The notes beneath the pieces were generated by a model. The model ran no database searches. It saw only the letters and a list, made by a program, of their open reading frames with translations, and had not been told where the DNA came from. 64,000 nt of DNA, taken from assembly GCA_050175155.1 (NCBI GenBank), contig JBFXJF010000009.1, positions 1 through 64,000 on the forward strand. Direction: 5' to 3'. The translations under genes and the position numbers were made by a program. Below are positions 6,721 to 16,126 of the stretch, piece after piece (within the stretch, counting starts at the first letter, position 1; every line of letters begins with the position of its first letter). This DNA comes from JBFXJF01 sp050175155 (GTDB lineage: Bacteria; Bacillota; Bacilli; Tepidibacillales; Tepidibacillaceae).

Positions 6721-7681
6721 TGTACTCGCCCCTTTCATTTGGAAACACATTGCATTTAATCATTTCATTCACTAGATAAAACTTAATAGCAGCTCTATCA
6801 TACTTTATTCCATTCTCACTCATTTTTTCCTCAAAATAGCTAACGAGCCTGTTTAAAGCTTCTATGGGATCGTTGTTAGTCTCGTCTAAATATTTTATAC
6901 TAATATCCTGTAGGTACAATATAGTAATAAGTTCTTGAGCCTCATCAATATCTAGTGTATCATTTACAACATTAAGTGCGTCTCCATATACTGTAAGCAA
7001 AGTAATGTATTCTGATACAATTCTTTCAGTAAATTCCTTAAATCTCTTATTTATTTTGTACTCTGGATCAACAACAGCATCCAGTTTCTTTTTTAACTCT
7101 CTATTTTTAGTAATATATTCAATTAAAGCAATAATGGTATAAACTTCACTTGATTGTGTTTTCTTTACCTCCTGTATTTTATCAGCAAATTCTGAGAATA
7201 CAAGATCTCTTATTCTCTTTAATTCTATTGTTTCTTTGCCCCTAATATTTTTCATCAAATCTGTATAGTCAATAATATCATTTGTGCTATCAAAGGCAAA
7301 TCTGTTTTCTGTATTAAAGGAAGTTGTATATTTTTTCTTTTTGATAAGCATTAATATAACTAGTCTATCGTATTTCAAATAGAGTTCATTTTTAATGAAC
7401 TTACGTATTGTATCTTTTATCTTCTCACTTGAATTATCTGATGTGACCTGTATGGAAAGTCGATTTTTCATATCTCCTAAATCAATTGCAGTTGCATTCT
7501 TTTCTACCACATTGAGATTCACTAAGTTATATCCAAAAATCAAATTCAGCATTTCTGCATAAAAATCTTCTACAATAATATTGATATCATAGAAACTTAC
7601 ACAATTATAGATTTCTACTTGCTTACTCAAAAGAGCAAGTATGTCAGCAATATCTTTTAAACATGATTCCTTATCCAACAT
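6707..7681 (-). CDS. SMEK-domain protein, putative effector or sensor of the ABC-3C system
   Basis: The 324-residue protein starts with an N-terminal region (CVSFYDINIIVEDFYAEML, then AIDLGDMKNRLSIQVTSDNS) that matches the SMEK domain, a restriction-endonuclease-like fold with the core D and IQVT strand. The rest is helical. In ABC-3C systems this first protein is the likely effector. The ATG at 7681 follows AAGGAGCGAAAG, and a promoter lies 48-75 bp upstream. The role as a nuclease is inferred from the domain and was not verified residue by residue. Confidence 0.75.
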   Translation of the reverse strand: MLDKESCLKDIADILALLSKQVEIYNCVSFYDINIIVEDFYAEMLNLIFGYNLVNLNVVEKNATAIDLGDMKNRLSIQVTSDNSSEKIKDTIRKFIKNELYLKYDRLVILMLIKKKKYTTSFNTENRFAFDSTNDIIDYTDLMKNIRGKETIELKRIRDLVFSEFADKIQEVKKTQSSEVYTIIALIEYITKNRELKKKLDAVVDPEYKINKRFKEFTERIVSEYITLLTVYGDALNVVNDTLDIDEAQELITILYLQDISIKYLDETNNDPIEALNRLVSYFEEKMSENGIKYDRAAIKFYLVNEMIKCNVFPNERGEYNDNK

Positions 7682-7728
7682 CTACTTTCGCTCCTTGAAT
7701 CAATATAGTCTATATAATGTGTGTGATA

Positions 7729-7756
7729 TTAATAGTTTTATGATTTATCCTGTCAA
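7729..7756 (-). promoter_or_regulatory. Probable promoter of the ABC-3C operon
   Basis: Minus strand TTGACA (7751-7756) is followed 16 bp later by TATTAA (7729-7734), about 48 bp upstream of the SMEK gene start. The -35 is perfect and the -10 is moderate. Confidence 0.5.
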
Positions 7757-7879
7757 TAAAAAGCAGATACTTCTCCACACTAAACGCAATAGAAATCTTT
7801 TGAATATTGTCTAATGCAGTCTAATGCAATACTTCTTTTTTCACATTCTAGAACATTTATCTTTACTCAGAATGATGAC

Positions 7880-9448
7880 CTATTTTGTTATTGTCGGGTA
7901 ATTGGTTATAGATTGGATTGATTTATATAATGGCTTTAAGTTTTTGTACATTTTTAAGTAGACATTTTTGTATAAATCATCATACATTTTAACCGCAGTA
8001 GGATTTGGGTGAAAAACTTTTCCTACCCTAGTCATATTCTTTACCGCTGTATCGATATCAGGATAAAAGCCCACTCCAACAGCAGCCAGTATTGCTGCTC
8101 CTAGACCTGATGACTCATAGATTTCTGGTCTATATACGGGGATACCTAATATATCAGCCGTAATCTGCAGTACTTCATCACTCTTTGAACCCCCGCCATT
8201 AATATATATTTCATTAATTTTTACTTTACTTCGTCTCTCGATTAGTTCTTTCCCTTCTCGAATCGAATAAGCCAAACCCTCAATTATAGCCCTGTAAATA
8301 TGTTCCTTCTTATGAACATCTCCAAAACCGATAATACTACCTTTTGCCTCTGGACTAGGGAAAATAATTCCCGGTGACCAATATGGTTGTAGGGTTAACC
8401 CCATTGAACCAGGCGGAACCTTTTTAATCATCTCTTCTAAAACAACTTCAGTAGGAACTCCTAATCTTTTTGCTTCCTCTCGTTCCTTTTCCGTAAACTG
8501 CTCAATAAACCATGTCACCATCCAGAAGCCTCTATATATCTGAACTTCAATGTTATATGTTCCATTTTTGCCACTCGGATAAGCTGGTAACAAAGGTATA
8601 GGTTCAATATATTTACCTGAATTAATATTGATTGTAGCAGTGGTACCATAACCGATACATCCTTGATTAGGATATAAGCAACCTGAACCAACGACTTCCA
8701 TTGCTTTATCAGAACCAGCAGAAATAATTGGCGTACCCTCAGGTAAACCTAATTGGGCACCAATCTTTTTACTTAATATATCAATTACTTCTCCTGGCGG
8801 TATTAGTTTAGGAAGTTTCTCTCTACTAACTGGTAGTGCTTTCCATTTCCAATGGTTATCTTTAGACCATGCAAGATTCTTATAATCAAATGGCACATAC
8901 CCTACTTGACTACTTACCGAATCTAAAATTTTCCCAGTCAATTTGTATAATAAATATCCTGACAAAAATAAGAAATGTTCAGTATTTTCCCATATCTCTG
9001 GTTCGTTCTCTCTAATCCAATTCACTTCAGCTTCTGCCTGAAGAGAGTGTAAAGTTCTATTTAGACCAGCCACTTTAAAGATACTATCCCATAGTATTCC
9101 TAGACTTGGCAAATCTTTAGCCCTTCTCTGATCTAACCATACCATTGCTTTTCGTAAAGGTTCTCCATTTTTATCTAAATTAATCACTGTGCCCCTTTGA
9201 GTAGTCATAGACATAGCCTTAATAGATTCTGGAGATACTTTATCTTGCTTCCAAAGAATGTTACAAACCTCACACAATTTGTCCCAGTAATATAAAGGGT
9301 CCTGTTCTGTTAAGCCAGGACTAGGTGATAAATACGGACAATCATAAGTTATTTTTGCATAATCTACAATTTCACCTTTTAAATTAAATACAATTGCACG
9401 TATGCTTTGAGTACCGACATCAATAGCTAGTAAATATTTTTCTTTCAT
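7880..9448 (-). CDS. FGGY-family carbohydrate kinase (xylulose/glycerol kinase-like)
   Basis: The 522-residue protein has both FGGY domains: LAIDVGTQSIRAIVF at the N-terminus (phosphate-binding), TEQDP and MTTQRGT, then SAGSDKAMEVVGSG and YGTTATIN, and the C-terminal signature YINGGGSKSDEVLQITAD with ESSGLGAAILAA. Members phosphorylate a sugar or polyol with ATP; the substrate cannot be read from the sequence. The ATG at 9448 (MKEKYLL) follows an SD of eight Gs then AGT. It has no transporter or sugar enzyme beside it and stands alone between the accessory island and the Tad locus. Confidence 0.85.
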   Translation of the reverse strand: MKEKYLLAIDVGTQSIRAIVFNLKGEIVDYAKITYDCPYLSPSPGLTEQDPLYYWDKLCEVCNILWKQDKVSPESIKAMSMTTQRGTVINLDKNGEPLRKAMVWLDQRRAKDLPSLGILWDSIFKVAGLNRTLHSLQAEAEVNWIRENEPEIWENTEHFLFLSGYLLYKLTGKILDSVSSQVGYVPFDYKNLAWSKDNHWKWKALPVSREKLPKLIPPGEVIDILSKKIGAQLGLPEGTPIISAGSDKAMEVVGSGCLYPNQGCIGYGTTATININSGKYIEPIPLLPAYPSGKNGTYNIEVQIYRGFWMVTWFIEQFTEKEREEAKRLGVPTEVVLEEMIKKVPPGSMGLTLQPYWSPGIIFPSPEAKGSIIGFGDVHKKEHIYRAIIEGLAYSIREGKELIERRSKVKINEIYINGGGSKSDEVLQITADILGIPVYRPEIYESSGLGAAILAAVGVGFYPDIDTAVKNMTRVGKVFHPNPTAVKMYDDLYKNVYLKMYKNLKPLYKSIQSITNYPTITK

Positions 9449-9551
9449 CCATACTCCCCCCCCAAGGCTCAAAACTGCACAAATATACTGAGCCCCATTG
9501 TTGTTACTTAACTATTTTATTAATCTAATTTTGTCATAATTCTAATCTTTT

Positions 9552-9585
9552 GCAAGATTTTTATTAATCTAATAAAAAATCTTGC
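9552..9585 (-). terminator. Stable hairpin directly after the prepilin peptidase stop
   Basis: GCAAGATTTTTATTA pairs almost perfectly with TAATAAAAAATCTTGC over a three-base loop, starting at the last base after the stop codon. It probably ends the Tad operon, although a T-run after the stem is lacking on this strand. Confidence 0.45.
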
Positions 9586-10098
9586 TTAGATAGAAAGATA
9601 CCATGTTGTTATAACCGCTGGTAATACAGCATACATGAAGGGAAATGTTAGACTCTTTTTATTCTTCAAAGATTTCATATTTGTTACTTTAAAAAATATA
9701 ATTAAATTTGTTAGATATCTGAATATATTACTAGTTCGGATAAAAAATTCTTTTCTTACAATAATAATTATTATCCCTATAATTCCAGCGTAAATAATTG
9801 AATACATGCTGCAATAAAGTACAAACTCAATTCCCGTCAAAGAGCCTATTGCGGCAAATAGTTTGACATCACCAGCTCCTACTGCACCGATTAAATATAG
9901 CAGGATAAAAACGACAAATCCAACAGTAATTCCAGCTAGTGAAAAAACCAAACCACTTAAACCATTGATTATTAAGTGATAGCCTAATCCAACTAACATT
10001 GCAGAATAAGTTAATTTATTCGGTATCTTTCCTTTTTTTAAATCTTGATAAAGAGCTATAACTATTAATAAAGCCAACAGAATATATTCTGTTTCCAT
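9586..10098 (-). CDS. tadV: A24-family prepilin peptidase of the Tad type
   Basis: This 170-residue polytopic membrane protein has the A24 aspartate motifs: the cytoplasmic DLKKGKIPN near residue 19 (first catalytic D) and GAVGAGDVKLFAAIG (the GxGD motif). It lacks the N-terminal methylase domain of PilD, as is usual for TadV/CpaA. It should cleave the leader of the Flp-like pilin and the TadE-like pseudopilins encoded just upstream. It is the last gene of the locus, and its ATG follows GGGGAGGCAATTTAG. Confidence 0.85.
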   Translation of the reverse strand: METEYILLALLIVIALYQDLKKGKIPNKLTYSAMLVGLGYHLIINGLSGLVFSLAGITVGFVVFILLYLIGAVGAGDVKLFAAIGSLTGIEFVLYCSMYSIIYAGIIGIIIIIVRKEFFIRTSNIFRYLTNLIIFFKVTNMKSLKNKKSLTFPFMYAVLPAVITTWYLSI

Positions 10099-10119
10099 CT
10101 AAATTGCCTCCCCATTCAA

Positions 10120-11142
10120 TTACTTCCCAGCCTTGTCCTTTCTGTCAATTACATAGGACTCCATGCTATCTTTAGATAGCACTTCAAAATCTGCACTTGC
10201 TTCCATATTATCTACTGTTATTATTGCTTGATAGATTCCCTCATTTGAATGACCACCAATCTGTATGTCAGCTATAAGTACACCTTGATTATTAAACGTT
10301 CCTTTAATTTCTTTAATAAAACCGCTCTGATACATTATTTTAATTGTGGCTGTTCTATTGCTTGGTCCTTCAGCAATAATCCTTACTTTATGTCCACGTT
10401 GAACAGGAGAAGATATTGAATCAATTATTAACATTGTTTCTTGATCATCATCTGGAGATTCATCAATTACATCTTGTTCATCTTGATTATCCCCTTGTTC
10501 AGAGTCACTAATAGTTTTTGTAAAGCTAAGATCTTCCCCTAACCAAACTCTCTCATACGCCTGTTTTTTAAAAGTTATTAATCTATCAAAAAAGGGGACA
10601 TTTAAACGCATATCATAACGAACTTCAATGCCAAAGTAAGGTTGCTCACCATGTATCAAATCGGGCAAAACTACTTTAGTAACCTGAAAATTTTCAAGTT
10701 TTATTATTGAATCATCTACATAATAGTCAACTATTGGTTGAAAAATAACACTTAACGTATTATCATAGGTTTCTTCTATGCCTTTTTCAAATCTATCACT
10801 AATAGCTAGTAGATTTTTAGCCTCATTAGGCAATAGAAATGAATATTCAGCAAGAAAATTTTTAGTCTTTTGTAACTTATCTATTGAATCATTTATTGTA
10901 TCTATTGTAATCTCAGTTGCTTCTCCAATCTCAGTTTCGCTAAATTTATCATATAAAAGTCCAACAGGGTACATATGTGTAGATACTTGCTTTGTTGCTT
11001 CTGATACAGCATTCGTTAATTCAATCTCAACAATAGAAATTTTTATCATCATAATAAGAAGAAGGAGAAAACTTAAAAAAATTGGTAGAACCAAAGCTGC
11101 TTCTACCACCATACTACCTTTATTTTTTTTAAAAAAACTCAT
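10120..11142 (-). CDS. TadE-like pseudopilin with an extra C-terminal Ig-like domain
   Basis: The 340-residue protein starts with NKGSMVVEAALVLPIFLSFL, a type IV prepilin-like segment (G|S cleavage region, glutamate at +5) followed by a membrane helix, as in TadE. About 190 residues of extracellular alpha/beta sequence follow, then an acidic linker (residues about 213-238, rich in D, E and Q) and a terminal segment of about 90 residues with Ig-like strand patterning (SSPVQRGHKVRIIAEGPS, YQAIITVDN). Ordinary TadE proteins are about 150-200 residues, so the C-terminal module is an addition. It could reach through the cell wall. The start follows AGGAGTGATAAA. Confidence 0.7.
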   Translation of the reverse strand: MSFFKKNKGSMVVEAALVLPIFLSFLLLLIMMIKISIVEIELTNAVSEATKQVSTHMYPVGLLYDKFSETEIGEATEITIDTINDSIDKLQKTKNFLAEYSFLLPNEAKNLLAISDRFEKGIEETYDNTLSVIFQPIVDYYVDDSIIKLENFQVTKVVLPDLIHGEQPYFGIEVRYDMRLNVPFFDRLITFKKQAYERVWLGEDLSFTKTISDSEQGDNQDEQDVIDESPDDDQETMLIIDSISSPVQRGHKVRIIAEGPSNRTATIKIMYQSGFIKEIKGTFNNQGVLIADIQIGGHSNEGIYQAIITVDNMEASADFEVLSKDSMESYVIDRKDKAGK

Positions 11143-11234
11143 TTTATCACTCCTGCTTAAAAGGACAATAGTCTTAAAAATGATTATTTCTCTCTTTAAT
11201 CAACAACCTTCATTGAAATTGGGTTATTGTTTTT

Positions 11235-13442
11235 TTAATATGAGAAGGCGGCAATTTTAGAAAAGATGTAACGATTTTTATCTACTTGTCCATCAAGTAT
11301 ACCAACGTAATTTAGGGCTTTCATAACTCCTGGTATAAACCATAATTGTATGGATACGTCGACATTACCCTTAACATACGTTGGAATTATAGTTAAGTCT
11401 TTTCCACTTTCATAGTCAACAACTGCTTGAATTCTAGATAATTTCTCACTTTCTTTTCCTCTAATCAGATATAATAACCCAAGATAATTTTCATAGCCAA
11501 AATCTAATTGTTGAACTTTTTTTGTAAGAGGTACTTCTTTTCCTTGCATAATATTTGTTAGATCTACTAAAGATGCTGATACAGAATAGATAGTTGCTTC
11601 CAACAGTATTACTAAAGGGTTTGTAGCTGCTAATACTTTAGGATTTGTAAAGGCCTCAATCATATTAATTGCTAACCTAATATAAAAGATATCTCTCAAA
11701 GCCGAAGATAGGTTTCCTCCAGCATTATTAATCCCATAGATTACGTATTCAATCTCCTGGTTTGATATATCTAATAATTCTGCAAGCGCATCTCCATCTA
11801 GTTTAATATTATTATAATTAAAACTATTACCGCTAAATGATAATAAATCATTAAAATTACTAGGTTCAAAATAATTGAATCTAGAAAATAAATATTCATC
11901 TATGTAGATTTCGTTTCTTATCTCTTCAAGAACGTTAGCTAACTCGAGAAAGAGTCTGTCAGTATTCTTTATTGCATCGTCAACTGCTACAGTAGGAGAA
12001 TTATTAATTGAATTAGATATATCTTTCGTATCCGAACAAAGATTATAATCTTTGTATTGATTAAACTTTTGATCAAGTAGGGTGAATTCATCATTTTTGG
12101 TCTTTATCGTTTTAATTAAATTTAACAATTCATTAACCTTATTTAGGTTTAATTCTCCTTCTCTTTCCAATGCTTTTTTCTCTTGCTTAATCTCTGCTTG
12201 ACTATTAGTTAACTCATCTTCCTTTTCCGATATTTTATTGCTCGGATTTACCAGGTCTCCATATAATCTATTATATTTACTAAATAAATCTTCTGTTTTA
12301 TTAATTGAATTCTCAAGACCATTACTATAATTATTAAAAGCACTTGCAACTAAAGCCCTTAACGAGTCAAGACTTGATTCAATGGTTCGATATTGTTGTA
12401 TTTGCTCATTTATATCAATTCCAAAACGATTAAAATAATCTTCTGAAAGTGCCAAATCTTCATTCTTACTAATATTTTCGTTGATAGTCTTTATATTATT
12501 TATTGCCTCGGTATTATCACTCTTAACACCATCTATATTAACGCGATCATACTGCTCATTATCAATTTTCGAATCAGCACTATTGATAATTCTTTTCATT
12601 TCGTCATTAGCAATAATGGCATCTTCTAAGCTTGCTTCCGCATTTTCCAGGAAATTATTATAATAAACTGATTGTGAATAAAACTGATTATATATTTGAT
12701 TTGCTTGATATATTGCATCTTGCTTATATTGTTCAATATTATTTACTAGCTCTTCCCTCTCGGTACTTTCTTCATCATTAGCATCAACTGGTAAATTCTC
12801 TAGTTCTAATATACTAGTTTTATAATTATTGTAATTCGCGAGAATCTCATTTAAAACATTATTATTAATGTTATTAACTATTTCTGCAGCTTCTTTTTGA
12901 TAATTAATTGCATCCAGTAGGGACTGATTTCTAATTTCAAATTGGTCGTTAATATCTGAAAGGATTGATGTTGTATTTGAAGCCTCTTTCATACTTGAAG
13001 ATATTGACGAAAATTGCTCCATTATTTCTAAGGTAAAATCTATTGGAGCCTTATATTTCATCTCTTCTAATATTTGTTGTTCAAAAACTTGATGATAAGC
13101 TAACTCGTGACCTATCTCAATTGAAGAATTACTATTTTCAATATTGATCTTCACAAAATTAAAATAGCCCGAAGAATTAGTTAGATAATTATTTACCACT
13201 TCATTAAAAATCCCAGTTTCATCCCCACTAAATCCAAATATCCCATAATTAGAATATAAACTGTTATCATAAGAAGAAAGAACTGATCGAGTAGCTGCTT
13301 TCACTGCCTTTTCAGTTTGATATTTAGCAGTAATAATTCTCGCATAATCGATTAAAACAGTATTAAAGAAGAAAATTACAGTAAAAATAATTATTAAAAA
13401 AATAGAGACTGAACCTTTTTCAGATTTATATAAATTCTTCAC
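11235..13442 (-). CDS. Large Tad-locus pseudopilin-like protein with long coiled coils (DUF5702-like)
   Basis: The 735-residue protein begins KGSVSIFLIIIFTVIFFFN, a pilin-like N-terminal helix with a KGS cleavage region, followed by the TadE/TadG-like KYQTEKAVKAATRSVLSSYD. Residues about 130-480 are highly charged and heptad-like (coiled coil, many N, E and K). The C-terminal part has compact segments near 530-730. It resembles the DUF5702 proteins that accompany Tad genes in Clostridia. It is probably exposed outside the membrane. The GTG start at 13442 has CGAGGTGTACC upstream. Its role, perhaps pilus-associated scaffold or adhesin, is inferred from context. Confidence 0.65.
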   Translation of the reverse strand: MKNLYKSEKGSVSIFLIIIFTVIFFFNTVLIDYARIITAKYQTEKAVKAATRSVLSSYDNSLYSNYGIFGFSGDETGIFNEVVNNYLTNSSGYFNFVKINIENSNSSIEIGHELAYHQVFEQQILEEMKYKAPIDFTLEIMEQFSSISSSMKEASNTTSILSDINDQFEIRNQSLLDAINYQKEAAEIVNNINNNVLNEILANYNNYKTSILELENLPVDANDEESTEREELVNNIEQYKQDAIYQANQIYNQFYSQSVYYNNFLENAEASLEDAIIANDEMKRIINSADSKIDNEQYDRVNIDGVKSDNTEAINNIKTINENISKNEDLALSEDYFNRFGIDINEQIQQYRTIESSLDSLRALVASAFNNYSNGLENSINKTEDLFSKYNRLYGDLVNPSNKISEKEDELTNSQAEIKQEKKALEREGELNLNKVNELLNLIKTIKTKNDEFTLLDQKFNQYKDYNLCSDTKDISNSINNSPTVAVDDAIKNTDRLFLELANVLEEIRNEIYIDEYLFSRFNYFEPSNFNDLLSFSGNSFNYNNIKLDGDALAELLDISNQEIEYVIYGINNAGGNLSSALRDIFYIRLAINMIEAFTNPKVLAATNPLVILLEATIYSVSASLVDLTNIMQGKEVPLTKKVQQLDFGYENYLGLLYLIRGKESEKLSRIQAVVDYESGKDLTIIPTYVKGNVDVSIQLWFIPGVMKALNYVGILDGQVDKNRYIFSKIAAFSY

Positions 13443-13471
13443 ATAGGTACACCTCGAAAGTGTTATTCGTG

Positions 13472-14158
13472 TTATTTGTTTTGTTCTTTTGCTTGTTCTT
13501 TTTTTAGAATATTGGTTACTTTTTCTTTATTCTCACTTACTATATAAGAATAACCCATCAAAAAATCTATTGTGCGAATAAATTCGACTGGTTCTGTCAC
13601 AGTTGAATATGCCCTCTCAACTATCTTTTGACCAATTAGTGCGGTAACAAAAGAAGGTACTTTCATTGAACTTTCAAGTTCAACAATAATCCCTCTTTGT
13701 ATACTGTTTTGATAGATTATTCTACCACTTAAATTTTTTGGTATATTATCTGCAAGCAGCATCATTTTTTTTCCAGGAAGTGAGTAGCCAAGCCCATAAT
13801 CTTCTTTAATTGTAACTTCAATTGGTTGAAAATCGTTTGAAAGATTTAATAAAGAATCAAATATTCTGTCATCAGTCAAACGCCAATATAAACTACTTTC
13901 ATACTCCCCCAAAGCGAATTCACCTGTAGATAGATTCTTAAAACTATTATTCCAGTTGTAAGTTGCCCTTTCAGCAGTGCAAGAGGCAATATAATACAGA
14001 GATGCCTTCTCATAGATAACAATACTGACAAAAACTAATGATAGCACTAGTAGAAAGACTATTGGAAAAACCATGGATGCCTCGATTGTGAAACTTCCTT
14101 TATCGCTTCTTAAAGAATCTTTAATTTGCCTTAACTTGTGTAAACGTTTATTCATCAT
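13472..14158 (-). CDS. tadE: TadE-family pseudopilin
   Basis: This 228-residue protein carries SDKGSFTIEASMVFPIVFLL near residue 19, the class III prepilin signature with the glutamate that prepilin peptidase systems need, followed by one membrane helix and an extracellular domain. The ATG is four bases downstream of the Flp-like gene's stop and has no clear SD, so translation is probably coupled. It should be a minor component of the Tad filament or its export machine. Confidence 0.8.
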   Translation of the reverse strand: MMNKRLHKLRQIKDSLRSDKGSFTIEASMVFPIVFLLVLSLVFVSIVIYEKASLYYIASCTAERATYNWNNSFKNLSTGEFALGEYESSLYWRLTDDRIFDSLLNLSNDFQPIEVTIKEDYGLGYSLPGKKMMLLADNIPKNLSGRIIYQNSIQRGIIVELESSMKVPSFVTALIGQKIVERAYSTVTEPVEFIRTIDFLMGYSYIVSENKEKVTNILKKEQAKEQNK

Positions 14159-14161
14159 TTT

Positions 14162-14341
14162 TTAAAACTGTTCAATCTGAAGGTCAGCCTTGTCTAATAA
14201 AGTATTGACCCATTCAATTATTTTTCCTCTAAATAAAAGGGCTATTGCGACTAAAACTGCCACAATTAACAAAACCTCTAAAGTTCCCATTCCTTCCTCT
14301 TCTCTTAAGAAATTAATAATTCTTTGCTTAATTAATACCAC
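14162..14341 (-). CDS. Flp-like pilin or pilin-like subunit, 59 residues, GTG start
   Basis: This short gene begins with GTG, six bases after GGGGGGA. The peptide is charged at first (KQRIINFLREEE), then has GMGTLEVLLIVAVLVAIALL: a glycine followed by the conserved T-x-E (E five residues after G) and a hydrophobic helix, which is the Flp pilin pattern. A short tail ends LQIEQF. It lies between TadC and TadE, matching the usual place for a small pilin. It is the best candidate for the major pilin, though somewhat divergent. Confidence 0.75.
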   Translation of the reverse strand: MVLIKQRIINFLREEEGMGTLEVLLIVAVLVAIALLFRGKIIEWVNTLLDKADLQIEQF

Positions 14342-14365
14342 TTAAATCCCCCCATAATTTAATAT

Positions 14366-15232
14366 TTAGAAAAGCATTATTGCTGGAGTAGCTATAATAA
14401 TTAGTACCACAATAAAAATTAAAACCATTGGAAAAACTAACTTTGATGATGCTTGCTCCCCTAATGTTCGCGATAAGGATATTCTCTTTTGCCATAGTTC
14501 TTGCGATAATCTGTTTAATGCTGTTACAAAATCAGTACCACCACGCCGATAATTTAATAAAACTGTTGTTGTAAAGATTGAGACTTCTTGCATGGAGCAT
14601 CTTTTACTAAGTTCGTCCAAGACTCGATTAAGCGGATAATTATTTTTTATTTGATTAGTAGAAAGCAACAATTCTTTATAAAGATAACTTTTTTCATAAT
14701 CTTTTTTATGCTCAACGCTTCTAATTATTGCTTGCTGAACAGTCTCTCCTGCATTTACTAATAAGGTAACTTTATTAATAAATTCCGGTAATTCAATAAT
14801 TATTTGTTCTTGCTTTTTTCTTATCTTTTTGTCTAATTCTTTAATTAGAAGAAAAGAGATGATGCCTGTAAAAATAAAACCAAAATAAAAAACTACTGAA
14901 TCTTTGTTAATAAATCCAAGTAAAGAAAAAAACAATAAGAATATTAAAATAGTAGATATTAATTGAGAAACAAATAACTTTGTATAGATTGCTGCATTGT
15001 TTGTTCCGTATATCTTAATTATTTTATGGTGAATACTTGTAATTATTTTTGGAAAACGCTCTAGTAATCTTAACTTGTCTATTAAATAAAGAGTCGTAGG
15101 TGCCATAAAAGAAAACTGAAATATAGCTCCATGTTCACTGATTAATTTTTTATACTTAGTCCCAGCCAATAAAAACAATAATAGAATTAATATTATTTGC
15201 ATAATTGTAAAACCCAATAAAAAAATTATCAT
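14366..15232 (-). CDS. tadC: Tad inner-membrane platform protein TadC
   Basis: The 288-residue protein has an N-terminal membrane helix, two more near residues 88-130, a T2SSF domain (ELPEFINKVTLLVNAGETVQQAI, then LLNYRRGGTDFVTALNRLS) and a C-terminal membrane helix. It is the partner of TadB and should build the membrane platform on which the pilus motor works. It is followed after 24 bp by the Flp-like gene. Confidence 0.85.
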   Translation of the reverse strand: MIIFLLGFTIMQIILILLLFLLAGTKYKKLISEHGAIFQFSFMAPTTLYLIDKLRLLERFPKIITSIHHKIIKIYGTNNAAIYTKLFVSQLISTILIFLLFFSLLGFINKDSVVFYFGFIFTGIISFLLIKELDKKIRKKQEQIIIELPEFINKVTLLVNAGETVQQAIIRSVEHKKDYEKSYLYKELLLSTNQIKNNYPLNRVLDELSKRCSMQEVSIFTTTVLLNYRRGGTDFVTALNRLSQELWQKRISLSRTLGEQASSKLVFPMVLIFIVVLIIIATPAIMLF

Positions 15233-15236
15233 TAGA

Positions 15237-16109
15237 TCACACCTTTATGTTCATAATCCATTTTGATATTAAATAAGAAAATATCAGAATAATTAAAGAG
15301 ATAGTCATAATAATAGAACCTATACCAAACTGATAAAGTGGCTCCATATAATCCTTTGAACTAAAACTTATTGTTGCCACAATTACAAAAGGTGCAATAC
15401 TTAATATTTGTGCTTCTAATTTCTTTTGAGATATTAATACAGAAATCTCTTGTTGAGTTTCAATTTTATTGCTTATTATATTTGACGTACGTCTTATAAC
15501 CTCGATTAAATCTCCGCCAGTTCTTTTACATGTAATAAACACATCAGCAAAATTATAGATATCCTCTATATCAGCTCTTCTACTAAAATCATAAATTGCA
15601 TTTTCTATTGGTTCACCATTTTCAAAACGTCTATTGATAATTTCAAATTCTCTTATAATATAAGTATCTGGATTCGGATAAAGCATCCTTAAGTCATCGA
15701 CTACTTCTTTAAAAGCATTCTCTACTGATTTACCTGCTAATAGGGCTGAGGATAAAGAATATAAAGACTGTTTGAATTGTAAATTTAACTCTTCTTTTCT
15801 TTTAGTAATAAGCTCTTTAGTCTTAATTTTTTGATACAACAAACCAAAAAGAGCAATTAAAGCGGAGAGAATAATATTGTGATAAAAAATATAACCTATA
15901 GTGAATAAAACTAACCCCGCTAAGCAACTATAGAAAATTTGTTCTTTAACTGTCATTATGTAAGTAGAATAGTCTTTATATTTCTCATCCTTATACACTA
16001 CTTCTTTTATTCTTTGTCTATTATTAATTTTTGTTCTAACCTTTTCATAGATAATTAAACCTACTGCAGCTATAACACCAAATATTATTGCAATTAAGAT
16101 AACCTCCAT
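15237..16109 (-). CDS. tadB: Tad inner-membrane platform protein TadB
   Basis: The protein (about 290 residues) has paired N-terminal membrane segments, then a T2SSF domain with SLYSLSSALLAGKSVENAF and FITCKRTGGDLIEVIRRTS, and two C-terminal membrane helices. I chose the ATG at 16109 because GGTGA precedes it at good spacing; a GTG three codons upstream is possible. It is immediately downstream of TadZ, exactly where TadA would normally intervene, and four bases from TadC. Confidence 0.85.
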   Translation of the reverse strand: MEVILIAIIFGVIAAVGLIIYEKVRTKINNRQRIKEVVYKDEKYKDYSTYIMTVKEQIFYSCLAGLVLFTIGYIFYHNIILSALIALFGLLYQKIKTKELITKRKEELNLQFKQSLYSLSSALLAGKSVENAFKEVVDDLRMLYPNPDTYIIREFEIINRRFENGEPIENAIYDFSRRADIEDIYNFADVFITCKRTGGDLIEVIRRTSNIISNKIETQQEISVLISQKKLEAQILSIAPFVIVATISFSSKDYMEPLYQFGIGSIIMTISLIILIFSYLISKWIMNIKV

Positions 16110-16126
16110 AAATTTCACCCATCTCG

